Source: Butyrivibrio sp. MB2005 (GTDB taxonomy: Bacteria; Bacillota; Clostridia; Lachnospirales; Lachnospiraceae). Taken from it: a DNA stretch of 64,000 nucleotides. The notes under the pieces are model-generated. The model did not search any database. It saw nothing but the letters and a program-made list of their open reading frames with translations, and was not told the DNA's origin. Shown here in pieces: positions 1 to 8,601 of the stretch (position 1 is its first letter; each line of letters starts with the position of its first letter). The translations under genes and the position numbers were made by a program. The DNA lies in the NCBI RefSeq assembly GCF_000424285.1, contig NZ_KE384157.1, positions 281,167-345,166 on the forward strand, given 5' to 3'.

Positions 1-208
1 CCCTAAGTATTTCATCTATACCTAAATCACGGACATCCTTATCGGTGAGCTCTTTAGATTTAAACTCGATCCAGTTAGCATCATAGATTGGAAAAAGCTT
101 TGAATAGGCCTCCTGGTAAACTTTGCCACACTCTGATCCATGAAACGCATCTGCACCAAGTTTAATGTTATCAATGATTTCTTTCAAATTCTCAATTTTA
201 AGAGCCAT
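1..208 (-). CDS. Hypothetical protein, C-terminal part cut by the window edge
   Basis: The first 69 residues of a minus-strand gene whose 3' end lies left of the window. ATG at 208 is preceded by a clear GGAGG Shine-Dalgarno. The visible part is soluble, begins MALKIENLKEII and contains one Cys and several charged helical stretches; there is no signal peptide or membrane segment. I do not recognise the family. It is divergent from the acetyltransferase gene at 301. Confidence 0.65.
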   Translation of the reverse strand, partial: MALKIENLKEIIDNIKLGADAFHGSECGKVYQEAYSKLFPIYDANWIEFKSKELTDKDVRDLGIDEILR

Positions 209-300
209 CTTTTACCTCCATTCATAAGCTTCAGGCCTCGATATTTCCTCACCCGTTATGGTATAATTTCTAAAAATAATTTCTTTTGAGAGGGTCTGCT

Positions 301-975
301 ATGAACAACTATAAAACTATTGATCTTGATTCCTATCCTAGAAAAGAGCATTTCCAGCGCTTTCTTGCATGTGAATACCCGCATATCACAGGTACCTTTG
401 AAGTAGATATCACCAAGTGGCTTCGCCATATCAAGGAAAAGGGATATCCATTTCACTTAAGCTTTGTCTATGCAGCTGCAAGAGCTGCTAACAGTGTTCC
501 CGAATTCCGAAGAAGGATTAAAGATAAAGGAATCATTGAGTATGATTACTGTAACCCTTCATACACCGTGGCGCTTCCCGATGAGACCTACAGGTTCTGT
601 ATGGTTAATACCAATCAACCTTTTGATGTGTATCTTGAAGAAAGTAAGATTCGTCATGAAAAATCACTTCATGCCAAACATCTGGCCGAGGAGGGTGATC
701 CGGAAAGTCTGCTTTTTACTACCAGCACCCCTTGGTTTTACTATACCCAGGCCAATCTTCCGATTACGTCAAGGGATTTTTCAATTCCCAATCTCGGTTG
801 GGGAAAGTATAAAACCGAGAAGAAGCTTGCCCTTGTGGATGGCCAGGTAACCGAATATGAGGTTGTTACCATACCCTTCACCATTATGGCCCATCACGCT
901 TTGGTGGACGGTTTTCATATGTCTAAAGTCTTAGATAATCTGGATGCGGAGCTTACCGCAATGCTAAGTTTCTAA
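301..975 (+). CDS. CatA-type chloramphenicol acetyltransferase-like acyltransferase
   Basis: A 224-residue cytoplasmic protein of the chloramphenicol acetyltransferase (CAT) fold, which moves an acetyl group from acetyl-CoA to a hydroxyl. The family's catalytic HHxxxDG motif is present as HHALVDG near residue 203, and length (CatA about 215-220) and the N-terminal 'DxxxxxRxEHFxxF'-like region fit. ATG 301 is chosen because AGAGGG lies 7 bases upstream; an in-frame TTG at 286 has no ribosome site. A TATAAT lies at 262-267 but no good -35 is visible. Family members of this kind in gut Clostridia need not confer resistance; substrate is unknown. Confidence 0.85.
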   Translation: MNNYKTIDLDSYPRKEHFQRFLACEYPHITGTFEVDITKWLRHIKEKGYPFHLSFVYAAARAANSVPEFRRRIKDKGIIEYDYCNPSYTVALPDETYRFCMVNTNQPFDVYLEESKIRHEKSLHAKHLAEEGDPESLLFTTSTPWFYYTQANLPITSRDFSIPNLGWGKYKTEKKLALVDGQVTEYEVVTIPFTIMAHHALVDGFHMSKVLDNLDAELTAMLSF

Positions 976-1008
976 TCTCTTATACTTATTTATATGTATC
1001 AGAAAAGA

Positions 1009-1038
1009 AAAACCCACGCAAAAAACAGCGTGGGTTTT
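1009..1038. terminator. Bidirectional intrinsic terminator
   Basis: An 11-bp perfect stem, AAAACCCACGC (1009-1019) with GCGTGGGTTTT (1028-1038), lies between the convergent acetyltransferase gene and the RsbU-like gene. The A/T ends give a U-tract on both strands. Confidence 0.85.
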
Positions 1039-1042
1039 GTAA

Positions 1043-2818
1043 TTAATTATCACCTCTATAGCAGAATGTGAGCATAGTGATATCGTCGAACTGCTCTGCA
1101 CTTCCTACAAAGTCTTTTATTTCATTTATTACGGTATTGATGATTTCTTTTGGCTCGTCTACTTTGCACTTATTCAGGGCATCTGTTGTTCTCTCTATTC
1201 CAAAAAGCTCCTTGGATACATTTGTAGCCTCCGCAACACCGTCTGTGTAAACGAACAAGGTATCCCCTTTGCTCATCTCAAATTCATGCTCCTCAAACTT
1301 AATGTTTTCAAGCATTCCAATGGGCATGGAGTGTTTATAGATCACAGGCGCAAATTTCCCGCCACTTCTTCTGATTATGGGATGTTCATGACCCGCGTTG
1401 GAGGCAAGTCCTTTGCCTGTTCTGACATTTAAAATTGCAAGCCATACTGTAACAAAGAAATCCGCATCATTGCCTTCAGTCAGCTGATTGTTCACATCAT
1501 AAAGTATCTGAGAAGGCGTTCCGCCTGCCAAAGCCCTTGTCTTTATAAGTGTCTTTGCTATCACCATGAAAAGCGCAGCAGGTACACCCTTGCCGGATAC
1601 ATCTGCCATGACAAGTGCTATGTGTTCATCATCAATAAGGAAGAAATCATAGAAATCACCGCCGACTTCTTTTGCAGGCTTCATACTGGCATAAACATCA
1701 AATTCTTTGCGTTCAGGGAACGGCGGGAATATCCTTGGAAGCATATCCTCCTGAATTCTGGAGGCAACGCTAAGCTCCGCACCGATCCTCTCCTTCTCTT
1801 TAGTGATGGTCTGAACTTCATCGATATATTCATCTATAGCCTTTGCCATCTGAGTAAAGCTTCTGGACAGTGCACCAAACTCGTTCACCATGTCAAATCC
1901 CGAAAGGCGTCTTTCTATTTCGGCGCTGTCCTTGTTTTCTTCATAAGCCTCTACACTTTTCTGAACTTCCCTGATGGGATTTGAAATCCAGAAATGAACA
2001 AATACGAGACATATTATGGAGAAAAATATCATGAACGTTATGACGCTTCCTGTACCTCTGATGGCACTTTCTATTATCTCCTGCCTTACATCCGAATAGG
2101 TGAGAGATATACCTGCGAACAACTCACCGTTTTTAATCTTGTCAAGGAACTCATATCTGTCAATAAAGCCCGTGGAATTTGCAAGCTTATACTCATCGTT
2201 TTTGGCATCCAGAAGAGCCTGCTTCTGATCTTCATTGATAGTGGCAGGTGTTCCAATTATATAGGCATCGCCGTACTTGTTTCCTCTTGGAGCCTTGCCG
2301 TCTGAACCACTGAAAATAAACACAGCGTTATCATAGTTATCATTTGCAATAGCAAGATAAATGTAGCTGACATCATAAGCCCTTATAATATCATTAGCTC
2401 TCATCTGAAATCTGTTATATACCACCTCTGCAAAGAGCCTTTGATCTTCCGGAGGAAGTTCCTTAAACTCTTCTTCCGTCACCTCGGTAAGCACCATTCC
2501 GGGATGCCTGTATACCAGTTCCTTATGCTTTTCATTGGTCTTTTCATTTTTGTCGTACTCGATATCCAGAGTATCTGCATTATCCAGCATATACTCGCAC
2601 AGATAGTAGAAGGATTTGTATCTCTCTAAATATGGCACAAAGTCATCGAGGATATCGTCTGTCTGCTTCAGCTTCTGTGAGAGTATATTTGCTCTGGAAT
2701 TGCTGAAAAATGCAATGCCTGACAATACGCTGATAAGGATAGTTCCGATTATGAAAATAATCGCTATCTCACCAAAAACTGTTATGTTGACTTTACATTT
2801 TCCATTTTTTGAAAACAT
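1043..2818 (-). CDS. RsbU/SpoIIE-type PP2C phosphatase, membrane sensor with HAMP
   Basis: A 591-residue membrane-bound serine phosphatase that should dephosphorylate a STAS anti-anti-sigma factor. Order: short cytoplasmic tail, TM about 12-36, extracytoplasmic sensor domain to about 255, TM about 258-280, HAMP with coiled coil to about 350, then PP2C/SpoIIE domain. Metal-binding aspartates are intact: GGDFYDFF, VMADVSGKG, FVYTDGVAEA and FDDITML. GGAGG precedes ATG 2818 by 10 bases. It is the last gene after RsbV- and RsbW-like genes, the usual set of partners, so it is likely the input that responds to an external signal. The ligand sensed is unknown. Confidence 0.9.
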   Translation of the reverse strand: MFSKNGKCKVNITVFGEIAIIFIIGTILISVLSGIAFFSNSRANILSQKLKQTDDILDDFVPYLERYKSFYYLCEYMLDNADTLDIEYDKNEKTNEKHKELVYRHPGMVLTEVTEEEFKELPPEDQRLFAEVVYNRFQMRANDIIRAYDVSYIYLAIANDNYDNAVFIFSGSDGKAPRGNKYGDAYIIGTPATINEDQKQALLDAKNDEYKLANSTGFIDRYEFLDKIKNGELFAGISLTYSDVRQEIIESAIRGTGSVITFMIFFSIICLVFVHFWISNPIREVQKSVEAYEENKDSAEIERRLSGFDMVNEFGALSRSFTQMAKAIDEYIDEVQTITKEKERIGAELSVASRIQEDMLPRIFPPFPERKEFDVYASMKPAKEVGGDFYDFFLIDDEHIALVMADVSGKGVPAALFMVIAKTLIKTRALAGGTPSQILYDVNNQLTEGNDADFFVTVWLAILNVRTGKGLASNAGHEHPIIRRSGGKFAPVIYKHSMPIGMLENIKFEEHEFEMSKGDTLFVYTDGVAEATNVSKELFGIERTTDALNKCKVDEPKEIINTVINEIKDFVGSAEQFDDITMLTFCYRGDN

Positions 2819-3074
2819 TAATTATTGGCCTCCGGTCATAACTATTAGTGCTGTCAGTTCGAAGATTCTCCATTAGCTGCAGGTGTTTCTTTTTGGACAG
2901 CATTCGAACACCGCCTCTTACAATGGCAGCATTCGCAGCATCTGCTGTTATTCCCGTATGTTTTCCTATAGTGGGATCAATTATAGACACAGTAATGGTT
3001 TTTCATACAGATTATAACAAGTAATATTTGATTATACTCGCATAAATCGAATTTTCCACATTTTGGACAGATAA

Positions 3075-3482
3075 TTATAATTTCTTCTTCAAAGTCAGGA
3101 TATTTTGCCCATCCTTATGCTCGTAAATTACATCATCCATGACCTTCTTGGTCATAAAAATACCAAGACCTCCGATCTGTCTCTCCGCAACAGGAATCGT
3201 AAGATCGGGGTCCTCCTTCTCGAGAGGATTATAAGGCACACCGGTGTCTCTGAATTGAACAGATAATTCACCGGCTTCCTTATCTACATCCACCAGAATA
3301 GCAGCATTGCCCTTCCCCGGAGCATAAGCATAGTGGGCGATATTAACAAATATCTCCTCTACTGCAAGATTTACCTGCATAGCAGTCTTAGGGGCTGCTC
3401 CTGCTTCATCGAGGGTTTCCTCTATAAAAGCCATAACATCATTAAGTTGATTAACATCAGCTTCTATCTCTAATTTTTTCAT
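3075..3482 (-). CDS. RsbW/SpoIIAB-like anti-sigma factor, serine kinase
   Basis: A 135-residue GHKL-fold ATPase. The N box (AVEEIFVNIAHYAY, about 41-54), G1 box (FRDTGVPYNPL) and G2 box (GGLGIFM) are all present. In known partner-switching systems this kinase phosphorylates the STAS protein and sequesters a sigma factor or other output. It sits 28 bases after the STAS gene and upstream of the phosphatase. No sigma factor gene is in the window, so the target is not shown; RsbW-like proteins in Clostridia can also act on non-sigma partners. Confidence 0.9.
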   Translation of the reverse strand: MKKLEIEADVNQLNDVMAFIEETLDEAGAAPKTAMQVNLAVEEIFVNIAHYAYAPGKGNAAILVDVDKEAGELSVQFRDTGVPYNPLEKEDPDLTIPVAERQIGGLGIFMTKKVMDDVIYEHKDGQNILTLKKKL

Positions 3483-3510
3483 ATGTCCTTTTCCATATCT
3501 TTCATTATAA

Positions 3511-3807
3511 TCATTCGATAGTAAGGATATCTGAAAAACCGGTTACTTCGAAAATCTCGCTGACTTCTTCACTTACATTCTTTACAACCATCTTACCCTG
3601 TTTGTTCATCTTTTTCTGAGCAGACAGAAGAACGCGAAGTCCTGCGGAAGAAATGTATTCAAGCTTTGCAAAATCAAATGTGAGCTCCTCGATATTCTCA
3701 AGAGAACCATTGATCTCTTCTTCGAGGCCGGGTGCTGTAGTAGTATCAAGTCTTCCTTCAAGTGAGATAGTTAATGCCTTTCCATTTACGTCCTTATTTA
3801 TTGTCAT
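3511..3807 (-). CDS. STAS-domain anti-anti-sigma factor (RsbV/SpoIIAA-like)
   Basis: A 98-residue single STAS domain. The phosphorylatable serine motif is seen in LEYISSAGLRVLL. It is the likely substrate of the RsbW-like kinase and RsbU-like phosphatase encoded next. Start ATG 3807 follows GGAGAGGAC; an in-frame start 18 bases further up would read through the ribosome site. It heads the three-gene operon 3807-1043. Confidence 0.9.
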   Translation of the reverse strand: MTINKDVNGKALTISLEGRLDTTTAPGLEEEINGSLENIEELTFDFAKLEYISSAGLRVLLSAQKKMNKQGKMVVKNVSEEVSEIFEVTGFSDILTIE

Positions 3808-3915
3808 TTTGTCCTCTCCTCTCAATGAAAAATAATCATAGAATTCTGTTTTTCCTCAGAAAAACAAAAGCCTATATATAATTTTACATCACATTAGTTC
3901 GTTTTAAAACGGAAT

Positions 3916-4791
3916 TTAGATAATGTTAATATTTACATTGCATTTTCCTATCTCTTCATCTATCCGCTTTTTGATTTTTGTTGATATATCTCTTATTTCT
4001 TTATAGGTCATATCGGGATGAAACTGTAATGAAATATCGATATTTTTATAACTGCCGTTGACCCTGCTCTTTATATCTCCCAAAAGCTCATAGGAATCAT
4101 AGAACTCATTGAGAACTTTTATTATTAAAAGCTGGCTTTCTTCATCCAGAGTAAGGTCTATAAGTTCTTGCACAGCGCTGCTCAGGTGATGCCCGATTTC
4201 AATAGAAAAAGGAACTATCAGTATGATACATACAATGGGTGAAAAATAAACTATCCACTTGGTATTATGGAAAATTATTCCGATAATGAGCGTAAAGATT
4301 GTGATAAAGTCAAATACGAATTCTTTTTTGGCACTAAGGAAAGCAGTATGAACTATACGGCTGTGGTCCTTTTCCGTTAACAGCTTTTCTCTATACAAAA
4401 TAAAAAGGTCTATGAGAAGTCCGACGGCACTGATAATAAGAGCCAGCTCAAGATTCCTCTCCCCTCCGGGATAGATCAGTTTGCGAACAGCAAATAAAAG
4501 CACACATCCAAGACCTGCAAGATCAAAGATTTCACAGGTCTGGGCAGTTATCGCCTCGATTTTCCCTATTCCGTAATTGAACATGAATTTTAGATTTTTC
4601 ATCAGCTTCGCTGAAATGATCAGCAGAAGAATTCCCGGAGCTACAATGCTTACATTTTCAATAAACTCCATCCAGACAATCATGGAATTACTGGCTATAG
4701 CTGCGAGAAATGATGTAATAACTCCGGGGATGCGCCACAGAACAAGAAGTAGTGCCAACTTATGCTGCCTTAAAAATACGTCTTTACTCAT
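3916..4791 (-). CDS. CDF-family (cation efflux)-like membrane protein with altered metal site
   Basis: A 291-residue protein with about five to six membrane helices and a C-terminal cytoplasmic domain resembling the ZT-dimer domain (VQELIDLTLDEE linker, then IDISLQFHPDM). The region NYGIGKIEAIT matches the CDF 'YGhgRxE' loop. The metal ligands expected in TM2 and TM5 (HxxxD pairs) are not seen; instead there is FIENVSI and KKEFVFD. It may therefore move another ion or have lost transport. ATG 4791 has GGAGG upstream, 19 bases after the STAS-kinase stop, so it ends that operon. Confidence 0.7.
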   Translation of the reverse strand: MSKDVFLRQHKLALLLVLWRIPGVITSFLAAIASNSMIVWMEFIENVSIVAPGILLLIISAKLMKNLKFMFNYGIGKIEAITAQTCEIFDLAGLGCVLLFAVRKLIYPGGERNLELALIISAVGLLIDLFILYREKLLTEKDHSRIVHTAFLSAKKEFVFDFITIFTLIIGIIFHNTKWIVYFSPIVCIILIVPFSIEIGHHLSSAVQELIDLTLDEESQLLIIKVLNEFYDSYELLGDIKSRVNGSYKNIDISLQFHPDMTYKEIRDISTKIKKRIDEEIGKCNVNINII

Positions 4792-4810
4792 CTTCCCCTC
4801 CCAGGTGAAT

Positions 4811-5983
4811 TCACAGTGCAAGATCAAAGTCATCATATTTAGCCGCCAGCTCCTTAATATGTGCTGCGGTATGTTCTATTCTGATGGCTGTAAGCTCCTT
4901 TTTATTAGAAATGCCGGCTACAATCTGTCCAAGAAATCGAATATATCCAAGAAGCTTTATCTTATCAAAGATCACGGAAAGCTTATCATCACTTACGCCT
5001 TCAAAATAATATCTTATGGTATGCTCCCAGATATGATCTGCCGTATCCTGTGTTATGCCAAGGAATTCCTCTGAATTGCCGGGCTCATCTTCCGCATAGG
5101 CACAATAACATACGAAAAGTCCCTGAAGGTCAAATATCGCCTGCCCTGTTGAGAGGGTATCCATATCGATAAGCATTGGTTCATCATCTGAGATCATCAC
5201 ATTTTTCATGTGATAATCACCATGAATAACGTGCATATCATCAGGCATCTCTTCTATCATGGCGCGGCACTTATCGGCAGTTTCCTTATCAAGATGTTCT
5301 TCTATCTGGTCCATATAGCGAAGGAATGTGTTTTTGGCAAGCGGCAAGATCCCGGGCTCCATCAGGGTTCCATGTACTACCTTTGCCAGCTCTGCCAGCT
5401 TTTTTTCTATCTCATCAAGCCTCTGTGGTTCTTCAATGATAATGTCGTTGAAGCTTTTTGATTTTAAAAGTTCAAAGACTGAACCGTAGCGTCCGTCTTC
5501 CGACTTAACTATGTCAAAGGAAATGGCTGTGGGAATACCCTTTACGAAAGCCATCTTTGCCATCTTCTTTTCATTTTCAATCATGGGAATAGCATCAGGA
5601 GAATCATACATTTTGACAATTGTATCCTGATCAATACGATAGACGGTGCCATAGAAGCCCTTGCCGATCTGCTCACAGCCGTCTAATGAAATTACTCTGT
5701 ATTTTTTCTTAATATCTATAATCTCAGTAAAACCTGTAGTCTCAAAAATGCTGTAGACATCAGGTGAAACCTCAATGATAGTCAGCTCATCATCAATTAA
5801 CTTGCGGATTTTCATAAGGACGCGAAGTCCCGCACTGGATATGTACTCCAGATCTGATGCATCAAAAACAGTCCTCCTGCCTCCACTGTTTTTAAGGAGT
5901 GGGATAAGCTTCTCCTCCCACTCGTGAGCATTACCTGAATCAATCCTGCCTTCGAGTTTTAAAACCAGTCTGTCAGTAGCCAT
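4811..5983 (-). CDS. STAS domain fused to an APH/choline-kinase-like phosphotransferase
   Basis: A 390-residue cytoplasmic fusion. Residues 1-95 are a STAS domain with the SSAGLR motif (S49, S50), very close in style to the RsbV-like protein at 3511. Residues 100-380 are a protein-kinase-like phosphotransferase: glycine-rich loop GKGFYG (107-112), lysine in IVKMY (K124), catalytic loop HGDYHMKN (254-261) and metal-binding LIDMD (271-275). All catalytic residues are present. GGAGG lies 8 bases before ATG 5983; the upstream ATG at 5998 overlaps that ribosome site and is rejected. Only 5 bases separate it from the SGNH gene. Substrate unknown; regulation of the phosphotransferase through STAS phosphorylation is inferred. 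Confidence 0.85.
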   Translation of the reverse strand: MATDRLVLKLEGRIDSGNAHEWEEKLIPLLKNSGGRRTVFDASDLEYISSAGLRVLMKIRKLIDDELTIIEVSPDVYSIFETTGFTEIIDIKKKYRVISLDGCEQIGKGFYGTVYRIDQDTIVKMYDSPDAIPMIENEKKMAKMAFVKGIPTAISFDIVKSEDGRYGSVFELLKSKSFNDIIIEEPQRLDEIEKKLAELAKVVHGTLMEPGILPLAKNTFLRYMDQIEEHLDKETADKCRAMIEEMPDDMHVIHGDYHMKNVMISDDEPMLIDMDTLSTGQAIFDLQGLFVCYCAYAEDEPGNSEEFLGITQDTADHIWEHTIRYYFEGVSDDKLSVIFDKIKLLGYIRFLGQIVAGISNKKELTAIRIEHTAAHIKELAAKYDDFDLAL

Positions 5984-5988
5984 AAGCT

Positions 5989-7068
5989 TTACCTCCATTC
6001 CCAGCCTTCATCTTCTACCTGCTTTTTAACAAAAAGAACATGTCTGTCATAACTTGCGTATCGCTCATCGCCTCTATGATCAGGGAGTAATTCTTCACCA
6101 TAGAGTCTTCTTAAATCCTGTCCAAGAAACTTGGTATATTTTGTACTTCCATAATAATTCAAATGAGAGCTTCCGTCAGAAAAATCCGAGCCACCTTCAT
6201 AGTCAATTCCGAAATCCTCCGGATGCTTGAATGTGTAATCGTAATAAACGTGACTTACGCCCTTTGCCTGAAGTTCAAGAACGTATTTTTCAAGCCAGTT
6301 ATATCTGAGATCCTCTTCGTTCTCCATAACTTCATTGCCGTCATTTATGGCATAGGGAATACTTGTTATATAGAGCTGTATGCCCTTTCCCCCGGTGTAT
6401 TCGATTATCTTATTCAGGTATTCCACGGATTTATCAGATGGTGCCTTCACTTCATCAAGTCGCAAAACAGGACTTTGGAAGGACTGATTGTGGAATCTTG
6501 GGCTATATCCCTTGAAGGCCTCATAATCGAACTCAAAGGCTTCCTTTACATCCTCTGCTTTTAGCTGCGAGTATCTGTCATGATATCCGAAATACGCAGG
6601 GAAATATTTATCAATAAGTTCAAGATTACCATCAAGCGCCACATTCATCATCCTGAGCTTGTTCATGGAAAACTTCATGCCATAAAGGGTGTCATCCATG
6701 AAGTAATACTTATCTTCATAATCATCCTGATAAATTGCAGGAGTGAAAAAATCAAGGACTATTACCTTGGGGTTTTGATTTTTGCAAAACTCCTTTATGT
6801 AATAATATGAGCACCACAGGGGCTGTTCAGCTGATGAATAGTCATAGGCCGTTATGCCGTAATCATTGAACAGACATGCTGTATTGATTCCGCAGTGAAC
6901 ATGGCTTGAACCTATCATGGCAACATCAATTGTATCCTCAGGCTGATGATACAATGCGCTTCCCTGAATGATACCTGCCTCCGAACGCTCCTTTAATATA
7001 GTATCGGACACAGATATGGCAGTTATTATAACTATTATACTAATAATTGTAGCAATAAATGATCTCAT
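5989..7068 (-). CDS. Membrane-anchored SGNH/DltD-like hydrolase paired with MBOAT
   Basis: A 359-residue protein with one N-terminal membrane anchor (about 3-22) and an extracytoplasmic SGNH-type domain. Block I is IGSSHVHCGI (Ser about 53) and block V is DGSSHLNYYGS with the Asp/His pair. Such proteins act with MBOAT acyltransferases to put acyl groups on, or take them off, cell-surface polymers (AlgX/DltD style). It follows the MBOAT gene by 66 bases and precedes the STAS-kinase gene by 5. The acceptor polymer is unknown. Confidence 0.8.
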   Translation of the reverse strand: MRSFIATIISIIVIITAISVSDTILKERSEAGIIQGSALYHQPEDTIDVAMIGSSHVHCGINTACLFNDYGITAYDYSSAEQPLWCSYYYIKEFCKNQNPKVIVLDFFTPAIYQDDYEDKYYFMDDTLYGMKFSMNKLRMMNVALDGNLELIDKYFPAYFGYHDRYSQLKAEDVKEAFEFDYEAFKGYSPRFHNQSFQSPVLRLDEVKAPSDKSVEYLNKIIEYTGGKGIQLYITSIPYAINDGNEVMENEEDLRYNWLEKYVLELQAKGVSHVYYDYTFKHPEDFGIDYEGGSDFSDGSSHLNYYGSTKYTKFLGQDLRRLYGEELLPDHRGDERYASYDRHVLFVKKQVEDEGWEWR

Positions 7069-7134
7069 TTTTATCCTTTTTTGCCGTTTTTGATTGTTTT
7101 TTCATTATTGCAGCCGGTCAGCTGCACGTCTGGA

Positions 7135-8583
7135 TCAGAACTGCATATATACGAAGCTTCTTATCTCTTCGCCGGATCCGTATTTTCCAAAAATAAGTAT
7201 CACGATGATAAATACAGTAAAGAACACTGCTCTTTTTATAAGGCCAAAGTCAAGACGGATCACTTCAGGCGGGATGGTGTCTTTCCTGTAAGCGATCACA
7301 TCCATAACAATAAGTGCCATCATGCAGATAGCAAGAAGCCACCACTCAAAGCTTCCCATTCCAAGAAGAAGCTCTTCTTTAAATTTCAGCCCTTCTGTCA
7401 GCGCTGCAGGATTGGCAAAGGGAAGCATTCCCTTTACAAATGCCGTTGCATTCTCCATGCTGCTTGCACGGAAGAAAATCCATGCAAAGGACACCAGAAG
7501 GAAATTCACAATTCTTCCGCTCATACCTTTTACAAGGAATGCGGCAGATGATTTTCTAAGGTAACCTGCAAGAACATTGAACACGCCGTGAAGAAGTCCC
7601 CAGATTATAAAGGTCACTCCCACACCATGCCAGATACCGCTTACGAAGAATACCATCATGACATTGAATATCTTACGAACAGCACCTTTCCTGTTTCCTC
7701 CAAGAGTAATATACACATAGTCCTTAAGGAAATTGCTGAGAGAAATATGCCAGCTTCTCCAGAACTCTACGATATTCTCTGTAAGGTAAGGGGTCTTGAA
7801 ATTCTGTGTGATATCTATACCAAACATTACTGAGATACCCATCATTATGTTGGTGTATCCTGCAAAGTCACAGTAAATCTGCATGGTATAGAGAATTGAA
7901 GTAAAAATCAGCGTCACAGCACCGTAGCTTGCAGGGTCCTCGAAGACGATATCCACAACGCCGCCGATTCTGTCTGCAAGAACCATTTTCATGAAAAGTC
8001 CCCAGGTAAGATATGTAAGAGCTTTCAGTGCTCTTTCCTTATCAAATATCTTTGCCTTTTCGCAGTTATCTATCTGCTCACTAAAGGGCTGCTCTCTTTC
8101 TATAGGGCCGCTTATCCACTTAGGGAACCATGCCATGTAAAGAGCAAACGTAAATGGATTCTTCTGAGCTTTTCTCTTACCCATAGTGATGTCTGCGAGA
8201 TAGCTGATAGCCTGGAAGGTATAAAAAGAGAGACCTATAGGCGCTGCATATTTAAAGATACCTGAGAGCTTTTCTGAGTGGAATAATTCCCCAAGAAAAG
8301 GGAAATATTTCCATCCAAAAAGCACCAGAGCAAGAGCAGCAACTCCCATGCCTCCGATGATCTTAAGTGCTTTATTTTTGTCCGCATCCGAAATAAGAAG
8401 CCCCATAATCCAGGTAAATGCCGTCATAGCAAGAAGCACGAACAGGCAAAAGCCATGTCCCTGCCAGTAAATGAACAGAACGCTTCCTGCCAGCAGCAGA
8501 TAGCTGCGAAGCTTTTTCGGACAGATATGAAAAATCACAAATAATATAAAGATAAAAGCCAGTGTTGAAAACTGAAAATGCAT
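7135..8583 (-). CDS. MBOAT-family O-acyltransferase (AlgI-like)
   Basis: A 482-residue polytopic membrane protein with about 10-12 helices. The conserved YxFQxxSYLxD region (YTFQAISYLADI), FWRSWHISLSNFLKDYVYI and the catalytic histidine motif SGIWHGVG are present and match AlgI/PatA/DltB-type acyltransferases. It should pass acyl groups across the membrane to a surface polymer with the downstream SGNH protein. GGAGG precedes ATG 8583. The gene is 18 bases after the MATE transporter gene. Confidence 0.92.
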   Translation of the reverse strand: MHFQFSTLAFIFILFVIFHICPKKLRSYLLLAGSVLFIYWQGHGFCLFVLLAMTAFTWIMGLLISDADKNKALKIIGGMGVAALALVLFGWKYFPFLGELFHSEKLSGIFKYAAPIGLSFYTFQAISYLADITMGKRKAQKNPFTFALYMAWFPKWISGPIEREQPFSEQIDNCEKAKIFDKERALKALTYLTWGLFMKMVLADRIGGVVDIVFEDPASYGAVTLIFTSILYTMQIYCDFAGYTNIMMGISVMFGIDITQNFKTPYLTENIVEFWRSWHISLSNFLKDYVYITLGGNRKGAVRKIFNVMMVFFVSGIWHGVGVTFIIWGLLHGVFNVLAGYLRKSSAAFLVKGMSGRIVNFLLVSFAWIFFRASSMENATAFVKGMLPFANPAALTEGLKFKEELLLGMGSFEWWLLAICMMALIVMDVIAYRKDTIPPEVIRLDFGLIKRAVFFTVFIIVILIFGKYGSGEEIRSFVYMQF

Positions 8584-8601
8584 TTTTCCTCCGGTAGTGT
8601 T

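Noticed and set aside
301..975. Calling the acetyltransferase a chloramphenicol resistance gene
   Set aside because: The fold is clear, but many CAT-like proteins in Clostridia have other substrates; nothing here shows resistance.
2793..2990. 65-codon minus-strand frame overlapping the RsbU-like start
   Set aside because: GTG start without ribosome site, overlaps the real gene start and has no recognisable features.
7081..7551. 156-codon plus-strand frame
   Set aside because: Antisense to the well-supported MBOAT gene; Cys/Lys/His-rich composition typical of a shadow frame.
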